Source of the DNA: Branchipolynoe longqiensis | Lineage: Eukaryota > Annelida > Polychaeta > Phyllodocida > Polynoidae | Direction: 5' to 3' | Assembly (NCBI GenBank): GCA_030323885.1 | Contig: CM059193.1 | Span: forward strand, 91,017,990 to 91,081,989 | Length of the DNA stretch: 64,000 nucleotides | Shown: positions 21,601 to 31,483 of the stretch, in pieces | Numbering within the stretch: the first letter of the stretch is position 1 | Layout of the letters: each line of letters opens with the position of its first letter | Notes under the pieces: model-generated | Database searches by the model: none | The model's input: the letters and a program-made list of their open reading frames with translations, nothing else | Told to the model about the DNA's origin: nothing | Program-made: the position numbers and the translations under genes

Positions 21601-22409
21601 GATGTTGGCACCCCGGAGTGACGGGTTATCGCACGGCGGAAGGGCGAACAAGGGCTGACCCCAAGGTCATTAGGGTCACCTCTTGTGGGACATGGGCCGT
21701 GCGGGTCGGCGGGGATAGGGAGGTGGGTGGGGTATGGGGGTGGGGGTGGGTGGTGGGTGGCTGGCAACACCAATGGCTGACCACATCACACGCTGCACAA
21801 AGCAGCAACCATCAGAGGATATTCCTGGCGCGTCCCTATTTTGTGGATCTTTAAAAGAGTATCTGGGTCATTCTCTGAAACTTAGCGCCGCATAGTTTTT
21901 TTTGGTTCAAGTTTGTATTCCAGTTGAATAACATCTTTTTTCAGCACCGAGGCGCTGGTCTTCCGGCCTTAACAATTATAGTGCATATGAACTATTTATG
22001 GATGAGATGATGCGATGGTATGAACAATATAGACAGTAGTAGGTTAAAATGAGGCATTACAAATATAGTGGGGATCTTATTTTGCACATATAGACTGGAG
22101 AATAGCCATTTACCTTTAGACTATATCAGTGATTTGATGATCATACCTGTGAGGAGACATTAATATAATGGGCATGACTTGCTGATACAGGTAGTCATGG
22201 ATTTTGGATTATGCAAATAATGGTTGAATGACTCATTTAAATTGTCTTGGGTCAACTATAGCTTTGTCACTAGTATATGTTTTATTGGTTTCGTCAGGTG
22301 TTATAGGCTGGTGGGTATACTTTGGTAGTTGTTATTTCTTTTCGTTTCCATGTTACAATGGTGGTAATTATGTCTTTCTTTTTTATTTGTAGCAAGTGAT
22401 ATCATTATT
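21601..22409. other. No gene; contains dispersed repeat I
   Basis: 21905-21985 (GGCGCTGGTCTTCCGGCC region) is a relative of 4240-4380. The remainder is AT-rich and featureless. Confidence 0.45.
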
Positions 22410-22760
22410 GTTGCTCTGAATGGGTTAAGTATGTAAACAATTATATGTGTATTTAATCTATCCCACATGTAGGAAAAGTAGGCGTGTTTTGAAAATTTAC
22501 ACATCGACACCATGCGCTGACAAAAACTTGTTTATCAACTCCCCCCCCCCCCTGCTCCCAACCTGTCCTTAATAAGACAGGATGTTGCTTCCTTTAGAAC
22601 TCTAATCAATCCAATTCTGTCTGAATGTGTTGTGTATATTAAGGTGATGTTCTGGATATATGTGTTAATTTTTCCATTTTACAAGGGTGATATAATCGCA
22701 TCGCTCAATTTGTATAAGATCAAACTAAATGAAAGTGAAATAGCGTTTTTTTTAAACTCT
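22410..22760 (+). repeat. Dispersed repeat H
   Basis: Matches 2660-2988 and 39010-39180: TGTATTTAATCTATCCCACA, AAATTTACACATCGACACC, GTTGTGTATATTAAGGTGA and a final GAAAGTGAAATAG. A poly-C run at 22540-22553 interrupts it. Class unknown. Confidence 0.55.
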
Positions 22761-22851
22761 GAACATGGATTCCTTATTAGGTGACAGTGCTTGTTTATCT
22801 AAAAACATTAGTAGTAGTCCCTACATGCGCTTCGCCACCATGCATTGATGA

Positions 22852-23185
22852 GCGGGATGTAGCTCAGGGGATAGAGTGTCCACCTGTGAAGGTGTGGGTC
22901 ATCCGATCAATCCTGCTCAGTAGACCCATTTGCAGTTTGGGCTATTTTCCATTCCAACCACTGGTCCACAACTGGTTCATCAGATGCTGTGGTATGTGAT
23001 GTCCTGTCTATGGGAAAGTGCATATAAAAGACCCCTTGCTGCTTATCGGAAAGAGTAGTCCTAGCCAATGTGGCGGCAGTGGGTTTGTTCCAAAGAAATA
23101 TGTCAGATTGACCACATATTTCACATACAATAGTCAATGATAAAAATCAATGTGTTCTCGAGGCATCGTTAAATAAAACTAAGTT
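22852..23185 (+). mobile_element. SINE-B, full length
   Basis: Head GGGATGTAGCTCAGGGGATA, core GTCTATGGGAAAGTGCATAT, then GCTTATCGGAAAGAGTAG and the tail CGTTAAATAAAACTAAG. The best complete, uninterrupted copy in the window. Confidence 0.9.
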
Positions 23186-23520
23186 TGTACCACCATGGAT
23201 TGGCAGCAGGGATTAAATTGATCCATGTTGCCCCTCTGTGGCGACAGGTGGCAGCATGCTAGCCAGAGGCGATCCCGGGTTGGGCTGTCCCTACTGCGAC
23301 TGGCTGGTGCCCCCCCCACCTTTTCCCCCACACCATGAGATGCGACCTCTGACCTTGATGGTCAGGGGGCGGGTCACTTAGTTCTGTGACGCTGCAGAGA
23401 GAGAGAAGGATTCAGGAAATAAACCGTGAAGCCTGTGTTTCTCTTCCTTTTATTAAAAAAAACACCCCCAATAGCTGATGTCTGCTTTTGTGCGACGGGT
23501 CGTTAAACAAAACCTTTATT
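23186..23520 (+). mobile_element. Unassigned retroposon with a SINE-B-like tail
   Basis: Follows SINE-B directly. The end (CCAATAGCTGATGTCTGC, then GGGTCGTTAAACAAAACC and TTTATTTAATC) resembles the SINE-B tail, but the body (GGCGACAGGTGGCAGCATGC, GATGCGACCTCTGACCTTGA) is different. It could be another SINE or the 3' end of the LINE that shares this tail. Confidence 0.45.
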
Positions 23521-23995
23521 TAATCTTTATTTAGTGATCATTTGTTTATTCTACTCATAACGTCTAAGTGCATGCACTTGTTTCCACCACAGTGCAGTAG
23601 TGGTCATAATCCATACGGATTGATTTCCTTTATCAATAATTTCTGCAAACTTGTTTGTGGTGTAAAATCGGGGGTTCCAAATTTGTTTAAATATTGTTAT
23701 TTGGTGTCAGTCTATAGTTTGTACGTATACACCACTCCACTGCCTTTCACACATAGGCCTATATTCTATTTTAACCACTATATTACATGTTTTCACAAAA
23801 CTTTGATAGTCCGACTGCGACAACTCATTGTCCTGCTAATACTTTAACTTGGTCTGATAACAATTAACATCTAATTTGAATTTGCTATGTATATTAAAAA
23901 GATCAAAATCAAAAAAGTGAGATGCAATATGTGACGCCCTCCCCAACTGGGACTATCTTATTTGTTTACCACCTTGCCCACCTGCTCATATCCCT
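23521..23995. other. No gene; repeat H fragment near the right end
   Basis: 23850-23935 (TTGAATTTGCTATGTATATT, AAAATCAAAAAAGTGAGATG) is a repeat H fragment, also found inverted at 26750-26830. The remainder is not recognisable. Confidence 0.45.
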
Positions 23996-24850
23996 CCATC
24001 ATGGCATCATGGCCTCATTGCATCATGGCGTCATGGTGTCATGGCGTCATAGGTCATGGCACACCGCCACACCGCCACACCACCACACCGCCACACTGCC
24101 ACACCGCCACACTGCCACACCGTCACATCGCCACACCGCCACACCACCACACCACCACACCCCCACACCACCACACCATTACACCGCTACACCACCACAC
24201 CGCCACGCCGCCACGCCGCCACGCCGCCACACCGCCACACCACTACACCGCCATTCCGCCACACCGCCACGCTGCCACGCCGCCACGCCACCACGCCACC
24301 ACACCGCCACACCACCACACTGCCACGCCACCACAGCACTACACCGCCACCCTGCCACGCCGCCATGCCACCACGGCGCCACACCACTACACCCCCACAC
24401 CCCCACACCGCCACACCGCCACACCACTACACCCCCACACCCCCACACCGCCACACCGCCACACCACTACACCGCCACACCACTACGCCACCACAACACT
24501 ACACCGCCACACCGCCACGCCGCCACGCCGCCACACCACTACACCGCCACGCCGCCACGCCGCCATGCCGCCACGCCGCCACACCACTACACCCCCACAC
24601 CCCCACAGCGCCACACCGCCACACCACTACACCGCCACACCACTACGCCACCACAACACTACACCGCCACACCGCCACGCCACCACGCCGCCACACCACT
24701 ACACCGCCACGCCGCCACGCCGCCATGCTGCCACGCCGCCACACCACTACACCCCCACACCCCCACACCGCCACACCGCCACACCGCCACGCCGCCACAC
24801 CACTACACCGCCACGCTGCCACGCCGCCACGCCGCCACACCGCTACACCT
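23996..24850. repeat. 8-bp satellite CATGGCGT then CACACCGC, 160-bp higher-order repeat
   Basis: The first 60 bp are CATGGCGT-type 8-mers, then the monomer becomes CACACCGC, CACGCCGC or CACACCAC with the same 8-bp step. ACACCACTACACCCCCAC starts at 24381, 24421, 24581 and 24741: 40 bp then 160 and 160 bp, all multiples of 8, giving a 20-monomer higher-order unit. The overlapping T, P and H-rich frames of up to 331 codons are artefacts. Confidence 0.95.
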
Positions 24851-25265
24851 GAAGAATACTCCAACCCTGACATTTCTATCACCCACCACCCACACCATTG
24901 CTAACACTCATAGCTGAATGTTACCCCCCCCCCCACCAATCACCCACCCACCGACACCCCTTCCCCACCCACCCGTGCATCACTCCATCACTCCTACTCC
25001 TGAATTACCCGGGCCAATGCCTCAAAGCATTACCCGTAGCTCCGCCGCCATATTGATTCCACCCCCCACCCACCCCCACCTCCCCGCCCCCCTGCTCCAC
25101 TTCCACACCGCCTGCACCCCAAGGGACCAATGAGCGCGTCAGCCGCGCCCCCTGTGGCCATCCCTAACACTAACGCCTTCACAACACCCAACTCCCACTC
25201 ATCCACACCCACACACATTCCCACCGTCCTATTTGTCGGCATACCACACACCCCTCACATATCAC
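24851..25265. other. C-rich linker, no gene
   Basis: C-rich sequence with CCCACC and CACCC runs and one polyC. Nothing recognisable. Confidence 0.4.
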
Positions 25266-25600
25266 GCAGCGGGACGTAGCTCAGACGGCAGAGTGTCCAG
25301 CTGTGAAGGTGTGGGTCATTCCACCGATCCTGCTCAGTGGATTCATTTACAGTTTGGGGTATTTTCCGTTCCAACCAGTGGTCCACAACTGGTCCATCAA
25401 AGGATGTGGTATGTGCTCTACTGTCTGTGGGAAAGTGCATATAAAAGACACCTTGCTGCTTATCGGAAAGAGTAGCCTATGTGGCGCAGGAGGTTTCCTC
25501 TAAAGAAATGTGTCAGAATGACCAAATGTTTTATGTCCAATATCCAATGATAAAAATCAATGCGTTCTAGAGGCGTCTTTAAATAAAACAAACTTTCCTT
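25266..25600 (+). mobile_element. SINE-B, full length
   Basis: Head GCGGGACGTAGCTCAGACGG, core CTGTGGGAAAGTGCATATAA, GCTTATCGGAAAGAGTAGCC and tail GGCGTCTTTAAATAAAAC, then AAACTTT. Confidence 0.9.
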
Positions 25601-25799
25601 TTTACACACACATCACCCCATATATAGGTGTATCCTCCACACCCCGCCACCTCCACACCCCCACACTATCGCTTGGCGGTGCTCGGGGACAGTGACTGAC
25701 GGATCGGCCGCTGATTGGCTGCTACTGGGCAGGGTGGGAGTCGCATACCCCCCCACCGCAACAGTTGTGTAGGCAATGTGCCTATAATATCTAGCTTAA

Positions 25800-26213
25800 G
25801 AGCCTGTCACACTATGCCGGATTGAGCAACATACAGAATTTTCTAGTCCGGTGGTGTTCGGGCGTGATAAGTATCAAAATGTATCAAGATGTGCCAAAAT
25901 GTTGCGATATCGGGTCAAAGGCCGCCATACAATCAAACATTAAACAAACATGAAATGTAGATGAACGGATAGCCAATGGACGATAAGTGGACTAAACAAA
26001 CTCAAACGGGACAAGAACTGTAGATGTCAATCCGGCGTCATCCATTCCAAGTTTTGTGCATGTTCAAAACTTGCCACCGTAGATCCTGGACACCACCGGA
26101 CACAGTATGGAAATGATGGATGCTGACCATATAGAAACCAGACATTGACATATTCCACCGGACATTGTTTGGTTTCTTTCCGTTTCCCAAATCCAGTGAG
26201 GTGTGACAGAGCC
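25800..26213. mobile_element. MITE-3a, CTGTCACAC termini, TTAA flanks
   Basis: Left end GAGCCTGTCACACTATGCCG; right end CAGTGAGGTGTGACAGAGCC. TTAA lies immediately outside both ends (25796-25799, 26214-26217). A further inverted pair occurs inside (CCGGTGGTGTTCGG near 25860 and CACCACCGGACA near 26091). 414 bp, no long open frame. Termini are shared with 45377-45965 and 48597-48823. Confidence 0.7.
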
Positions 26214-26401
26214 TTAAAACATTAATATTTTTAATAAAGGGGTGAGTCTATTAGGGGCCAGCCAGAGTGCTACTCAATCCAACTCGTGTATCTTGTGTTT
26301 TCATAACTAATAATACAGAATATATATATGTCAGTTTGCTAGAAATATGCTGGTGTTTTAGGGTTGACAGGTACCTGAGAGCAATTTTGAATTCTACTGT
26401 T

Positions 26402-26719
26402 TGTTTTTTCCCCCTGAAGATTTATACTGCCTATCATGGATAAGCCTGAATAGACTTGTTTTCACCATTAGGCAGTTTGTCGATAGAAAGCCCAAGCCTA
26501 CACTTTTACCGACCCAAGGTATTTTTAACCTCCCACACCACATAGACATGGTATGAGAGCAACTGGCCTTTGATGAGGCTGTAACTTATACACAGCGGTG
26601 GAAATCCAAATTGGCAGAGGTGGGGGAGGGCACGGGGAATCGAACCACCAACCCTCAGATTGGGAGTCCTACCTAGAAAAAAGACAGACACTCTAACCGT
26701 TCCGCCACAGAGAACACCA
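26402..26719 (-). mobile_element. SINE-C, near full length
   Basis: Minus-strand copy from the pyrimidine-rich left edge through GATTTATACTGCCTATCATG, GTCGATAGAAAGCCCAAGCC and TTGGCAGAGGTGGGGG to CCGCCACAGAGAACACCA. B-box-like GGTTCGATTCCC is present in its own sense. Confidence 0.85.
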
Positions 26720-26739
26720 CAACACTGTTGGGTTGGGGA

Positions 26740-27010
26740 TGTCACGTATTGCATATCACTTTTTGATTTTGATCTTTTTAATATACATAGCAAATTCAAA
26801 CTAGATGTTATTGCTTACACTAAAACTAACAAGATTACATCTTTCAAGAAAAATATTGAAAAAAGGTGGACCAAATTTAGGCTAAAAGCATACTGTTGAT
26901 GAGTCAATTTTCACTTTAGAATAACAATTATACAAGCATGCGCATGATGAATTTTGTGGAATATAGCAAATATGTCTAGTATTGCTAACATTCTTAACAC
27001 ACAGATGCAA
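26740..27010 (-). repeat. Dispersed repeat H, inverted copy
   Basis: TTTTTGATTTTGATCTTTTT followed by AATATACATAGCAAATTC is the reverse complement of the 23850-23935 sequence; further right GCAAATATGTCTAGTATTGC resembles the copy at 56770-57010. Class unknown. Confidence 0.5.
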
Positions 27011-27090
27011 CAATAATTATTGGACTTGCTACCAATAAAAGAAAGAATTAATTACCACCATCGTTGCATGTAGGGCCCAGTTTTATCAAA

Positions 27091-27265
27091 TGACTCTCCG
27101 GTGCGACTGACACTGGTCAACATCCGGGGGAGGTGAGGTGGGCGAGATGGCGCCACCGGTAAAGTGTTGTATCTTACGGGGGATAACAATAATAATAAGT
27201 AATATTCCCCTATGTATCTTTATACTCGAATAATACGTAATACATCACATATATTTATATATGGC
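27091..27265 (+). repeat. Dispersed repeat G with (TAA)n core
   Basis: GTGCGACTGACACTGGTCAA, GCGCCACCGGTAAAGTGTTG, a short AATAATAAT run, then TATCTTTATACTCGAATAAT. The same order occurs at 42253-42420. The last part is the dispersed TATACTCG motif. A Helitron-like element with a microsatellite core is one possible reading, but I see no diagnostic terminus. Confidence 0.55.
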
Positions 27266-27370
27266 CGACATATATGTTGCGTAATGTATGTCTGTATGCA
27301 TATTATGTCTATATTTATGCACGATATATCACGCTTGGATCCGCGTTCCAACAGCTTGATTATCAATATA

Positions 27371-27725
27371 TTAAAGTTGCATAGTCCGATGGTTTTGATT
27401 TCCTGTCATTTTCTTTAGATACATATATTAAACTGATTGTGAGAATCTACATTACTTTAGATTCAAGTATGGTATATTTTAAAGAGCTAAGTGTTGAGAT
27501 ATTCGAAGTGCAAACATGTCAAATTAGTTTTGGCAAGCACGCCAAAGCTCTGACACCATAGGCCTATGCAGTAACAGGTTCTATTAAATTGACTCAGTAT
27601 GCCCTTCTATGTGGCAACAAATGCTTAATAAGTGTATCGGTATCTAAGTTAGACATATTGAATCAAATCTAGGAGATTGCTTAGGTTTTGAAAATTTGGT
27701 GTTTCATTGGACTATGCAGCTTTAA
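27371..27725. mobile_element. MITE-2, TTAA-flanked element
   Basis: Termini TTAAAGTTGCATAGTCCGAT and ATTGGACTATGCAGCTTTAA form inverted repeats bounded by TTAA at 27371-27374 and 27722-27725. A TTAA target points to the piggyBac group among known transposons. 355 bp, no coding capacity. Two more copies lie next to each other at 52520-53193. Confidence 0.8.
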
Positions 27726-28660
27726 CAAGCTCAGCTCAGTGTTTCGCCACGCCTAGGAGACCAGAAGTAGTTAACGCTGTGAGGGTACCACGTGATCTGT
27801 AGCGTCCACAGCCGGCTTTCAAACAATGGTGTTAATGTCCAGGCGCCGTATGACCTTTAAAGGTCACGATGAGCAAGGCCTGACCTCCACATGACCCCTA
27901 TGTGACCTTCAACCCAGTGTCACTCGATCAGGTCCCTGGTCGTCTCGTCGCACAATATATATATATATGTACTATATAATATATTATGTGGATATAAATA
28001 ATGGCAGCCCATTAATGCTTCTCTCTAACCACCTTAACTTCTAAGTTATTCACTGCGGAGCGGGCATTCTCTCCTCCCCCATCTCCTCATACATGGGGAG
28101 GTGAGGTCTTATGAGTAGATGACCTGATGAATGGAGCTAACCAGCCGATGACTTAGTGGCTGGGCAATAGATGGGGTTTTCTGGCGTATTATACTTGTAT
28201 AATAACTTATACAGCATATATATATATATGTGTGTGTGTCTGTGTATGTGTCATATAATATATTATGTGAATATAGATAACAAACATAGATAAAGGTTTT
28301 TTACTTATTTTGTATTATATGCTGCATAAGCCATTATACCAGTATAATATAGCCGGAAGCTTCCATCTGCTCTCAGCCCTTACTCCTTCCTCAGTCATCA
28401 ACTGGAGGAGTCTATATCTAGTCATCTACTGTTCCAGTCTAGTCAACCTCAGATCTGGTGGCGACGCCACCTGTCTGTTCATGAGTCAACTCTCTCCCCA
28501 TCTGCATTCACTGTACCGCCAACATTAGCCTCCCTGAAAATACTCTCTGTATATATTATATATGCTCTCTAATATATATAATGACACTACCACGTCTCAG
28601 TTTCCTCTTCTACATAATTATATACTGCTCATTGTTTAGGTACCTACTATTTACTACATG
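27726..28660. other. No gene; AT microsatellites and two copies of the TATACTCG motif
   Basis: TA-rich tracts at 27955-27970, 28215-28230 and 28540-28580. The dispersed motif occurs at about 28187-28215 (plus) and 28318-28350 (inverted). No gene recognised. Confidence 0.45.
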
Positions 28661-28850
28661 CTAGCACCATGACCTAATATCCCACTCAGTCACATTATCC
28701 TGACATTGAGCTACCCAGTCCTTGCGCTGTCTATTAATGCTGAGTGCGAGGCTAGGAGGCGACAAGTATAAATTTGGTAAGTCATTGGTTTGACTCAAAT
28801 TAGAACCAAACTCCCGACCTTCTGCACGCGGGCATCACGTCTACTGCTGC
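28661..28850 (-). mobile_element. SINE-A, partial
   Basis: Body and part of the head on the minus strand: ACCATGACCTAATATCCCAC, GGAGGCGACAAGTATAAATT and GTCATTGGTTTGACTC. Tail and outer head are missing. Confidence 0.75.
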
Positions 28851-29187
28851 ACAGCTAATCGCAGGGCATCACTGGGAAGGTGGCTGGTTTAATTATTCAC
28901 GCGTGTCAATTCTATAAGGAAGAACCCCCAGAACGAGGTTCCATATGCATGCCGGCCTTCGTACAGCCATGACCCAGTTCTGAATCGGCGTCTCAAAGGT
29001 CAAGGGTACAAATAGGTCACTAGATCTATTAAGTGACAGCTGCCCCTATTATGGCGTCGCCCCCTCCCCCCCAGGTGTAGATGGTGTCTGATTGGCTGGC
29101 TGTGGGAGGCCCAGTCACTTGCACCCCTTGCACCTGACACACAAACCTTACTCTGATATATATTATTTGTCATTCACTTATTGACAG
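28851..29187. other. No feature recognised
   Basis: Apparently single-copy sequence upstream of the candidate exon. It ends with the possible splice acceptor TCATTCACTTATTGACAG. Confidence 0.3.
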
Positions 29188-29369
29188 ACGCTTGTGAGAG
29201 AGACTCTGAGCTAGGCACTCTAGCAGGAGACACTCTTCTCTTGTCTAGGAACCCAGACACTCTGTCTGAGGCTCCACTTTCTAGACACAAACTAGCAGCA
29301 GCTATTCAAAAGGCACTGAGCTGTGTGCAACAAGCATGGGAGTCTGGTTCAATGGGCTGTAGGCACTGA
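29188..29369 (+). CDS. Candidate terminal exon, product unknown
   Basis: Open segment of about 60 codons ending in TGA at 29367-29369, preceded by a possible acceptor (ATTGACAG ending at 29187) and followed about 100 bp later by AATAAA at 29467-29472. The peptide has no tandem or SINE character; its end (LSRHKLAAAIQKALSCVQQA, then WESGSMGCRH) looks helical and of balanced composition. I recognise no domain and see no upstream exon in the window. The segment lacks an ATG, so if real it is a 3' exon. It could equally be part of an unrecognised retroelement or chance. Confidence 0.2.
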
Positions 29370-29466
29370 TTCTTATACACACTAACAAGAGTAATGAGGA
29401 TATGTGTGGACAGTAGGCAAGGAGTGAGGGTGATAGGTCACTAGTAGGTGAACATGAGTTGATGCC

Positions 29467-29472
29467 AATAAA
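29467..29472 (+). promoter_or_regulatory. Possible polyadenylation signal AATAAA
   Basis: AATAAA about 100 bp after the candidate stop codon, followed by T-rich sequence (ACTTCTTCACTGTC). The CTT-rich downstream context also resembles that after AATAAA at 8033, 46501 and 58293, so a retroelement end is the alternative. Confidence 0.3.
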
Positions 29473-29633
29473 GCACAACTTCTTCACTGTCAATCTTGCG
29501 TGACTTGTCTTCCCTTTCTTCCTTATGAGTTTGTTGGAGAGGGGCATCAGGTGGGAACTGACAGAAAGTTGTTGAAACACTCCTGGGGAAGAGTAAGTGG
29601 TATCTTGGGGCTCTGAGTTGAGGGGTGGGTGTA

Positions 29634-30185
29634 GGGGTGGGTGAGGGGTGGGTGAGGGGTGGGTGAGGGGTGGGTGAGGGGTTCGTGAGGGGTGGGTGAG
29701 TGGAGGGTGAGGGGTGGGTGAGGGGTGGGTGAGGGGTGGGTGAGGGGTGGGTGAGGGGTGGGTGAGGGGTGGGTGAGGGGTGGGTGAGGGGTGGGTGAGT
29801 GATGGGTGAGGGGTGGGTGAGGGTGGGTGAGGGGTGGGTGAGGGGTGGGTGAGGGGTGGGTGAGGGGTGGGTGAGGGGTGGGTGAGGGGTGGGTGAGGGG
29901 TGGGTGAGGGGTGGGTGAGGGGTGGGTGAGGGGTGGGTGAGGGTGGGTGAGGGGTGGGTGAGGGGTGGGTGAGGGGTGGGTGAGGGGTGGGTGAGGGGTG
30001 GGTGAGTGGAGGGTGAGGGGTGGGTGAGGGGTGGGTGAGGGGTGGGTGAGGGGTGGGTGAGTGGTGGGTGAGGGGTGGGTGAGGGGTGGGTGAGGGCTGG
30101 GTGAGGGTGGGTGAGCGGTGGGTGAGGGGTGGGTGAGGGGTGGGTGAGGGGTTTGTGAGGGGTGGGTGAGTGGAGTGTGAGGGGT
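29634..30185. repeat. 11-bp minisatellite GTGAGGGGTGG
   Basis: About 50 copies of GTGAGGGGTGG with a few variant units (GTGAGTGGAGG, GTGAGGGTGG). G-rich on the plus strand. The long minus-strand T, H, P and S frames are artefacts. The homogeneity suggests recent expansion. Confidence 0.95.
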
Positions 30186-30319
30186 GGATGACGGTTGCTC
30201 CGTGCTGCTGGCGAACGCCCGTAAGCCTTCATGTTGGCGAAACGGGCCCCAGGGGGCGGGGCTGTAGTCGCCCACGTGACCCCCATACAGGCGGGCCAAT
30301 GGTCAACTGCTTCCGGCCG

Positions 30320-30605
30320 CTGCGAGCTGCCCCAAGCTGCCACAAGCTGCTCCGAGTAACTCGAGCTGCTTCGAGTTTATTATACCAGCTGCTCCGAGCT
30401 GCCCGGAGCTGCTCTGAGCTGCTCCGATCTGTTCCGGGCTCCTCCGAGCCTCTTCTCCGAGCTGCTCCAATCTGCTCCTAGCCGATCCGAACTGCTCCGA
30501 GCCGATCCCAACTGCTTCGAGCTGCTCCAGGTTTCTTCTCCGAGTTCACCCGACCTTCTCTGGATTGCTCCGATCTACTCCGAGCACCTCCGAGTTGCTA
30601 AGAAC
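30320..30605. repeat. 10-bp minisatellite GAGCTGCTCC
   Basis: Degenerate 10-bp repeat (GAGCTGCTCC, GATCTGTTCC, GAGCCGATCC). GAGCTGCTC is partly palindromic. It starts about 130 bp after the 11-bp array. Confidence 0.85.
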
Positions 30606-30689
30606 TCGGGTCATGGCGGAGGGCACAAGGTGGCTAGCTGACAGAAATGTATGATAACCGCATGTTTCCTCCTGCCGGTATGGGATTTG

Positions 30690-30785
30690 CTAAGTCATTG
30701 GTTTCATTTAGTTAGGAATCGAACCCATGACCTCCAGCTGGGAAACAACCCGGCGCTCTTATCGATTATTATACTAGCTAAAGGT
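30690..30785 (-). mobile_element. SINE-A head fragment (second head type)
   Basis: AAGTCATTGGTTTCATTTAG, then AATCGAACCCATGACC and GGCGCTCTTATCGATTATTA: a minus-strand SINE-A head resembling those at 1766 and 47183. The body is absent. Confidence 0.6.
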
Positions 30786-31119
30786 GTGCGGAAAGGGCCT
30801 ATTAAGCACCACTTTGTCTTACCTCCATAAACCCAACTTGAATACAACAGTGTCCTGCCTCTTAATTCTCTGGTATATAAATAACGCATACTCTAGACGC
30901 CTATCAATCTCACTTTTTCTTTTAACGGCCATTGGGCATTTATTTCTGTCTTTTTACAAAGGGGTGGTTTTCCTGTTCGCACAAAGCACGTGAAAGATGG
31001 CTTAGTGGGGAAAGTGAGTATGCCAATTAAAGGGCTTCCATAAAGTGTTAATGCAGGCAGTTTGGGAGAAGTGGTATAGATATAATATATAAATCACAGC
31101 GCACTGTGTTAATATATAA
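30786..31119. other. No feature recognised
   Basis: AT-rich sequence without recognisable genes or repeats. Confidence 0.3.
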
Positions 31120-31440
31120 CTGAAGACTGACAGTGAAATATACATACTTATCAGACAGTTGGTGTGATCAATCTGCGAAAATGAACAAACATGCCGGAAC
31201 TAACCCTAAGCACTGACAGTGAAATGTACATAATTATCAGACAGCTGTTGTGATCACTCTGCGGAAATGAACAAACATGTCGGAACTAACTATAAACACT
31301 GACAGTGAAATGTACATAATTATCAGACATCTGTTGTGATCACTCTGCAGAAATGAACAACCGTGTCAGAACTAACGCTAAGCACTGACAGTGAAATGTA
31401 CATATTTCTAACCCAGGTGCCATGATCATTCTGCAGAAAT
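31120..31440. repeat. 86-bp tandem repeat, nearly four copies
   Basis: ACTGACAGTGAAAT begins at 31126, 31212, 31298 and 31384, exactly 86 bp apart. The last unit is diverged and truncated. Confidence 0.92.
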
Positions 31441-31483
31441 GCTCTTGGGGAAGTACTGGTGCACTTATTAAACATTTAAAAAA

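Noticed and set aside
20749..21651. 300-codon proline/serine-rich minus-strand frame
   Set aside because: Lies in a polypurine tract, has no domain or non-repeat segment, and the opposite strand is also open in part.
23922..24917. 331-, 296- and 282-codon T/P/H-rich frames
   Set aside because: Artefacts of the CACACCGC 8-bp array, open in all three plus frames.
29634..30185. Interstitial telomere-like repeat (G-rich GTGAGGGGTGG)
   Set aside because: It is not TTAGGG or a simple variant and lacks the expected 6-bp period.
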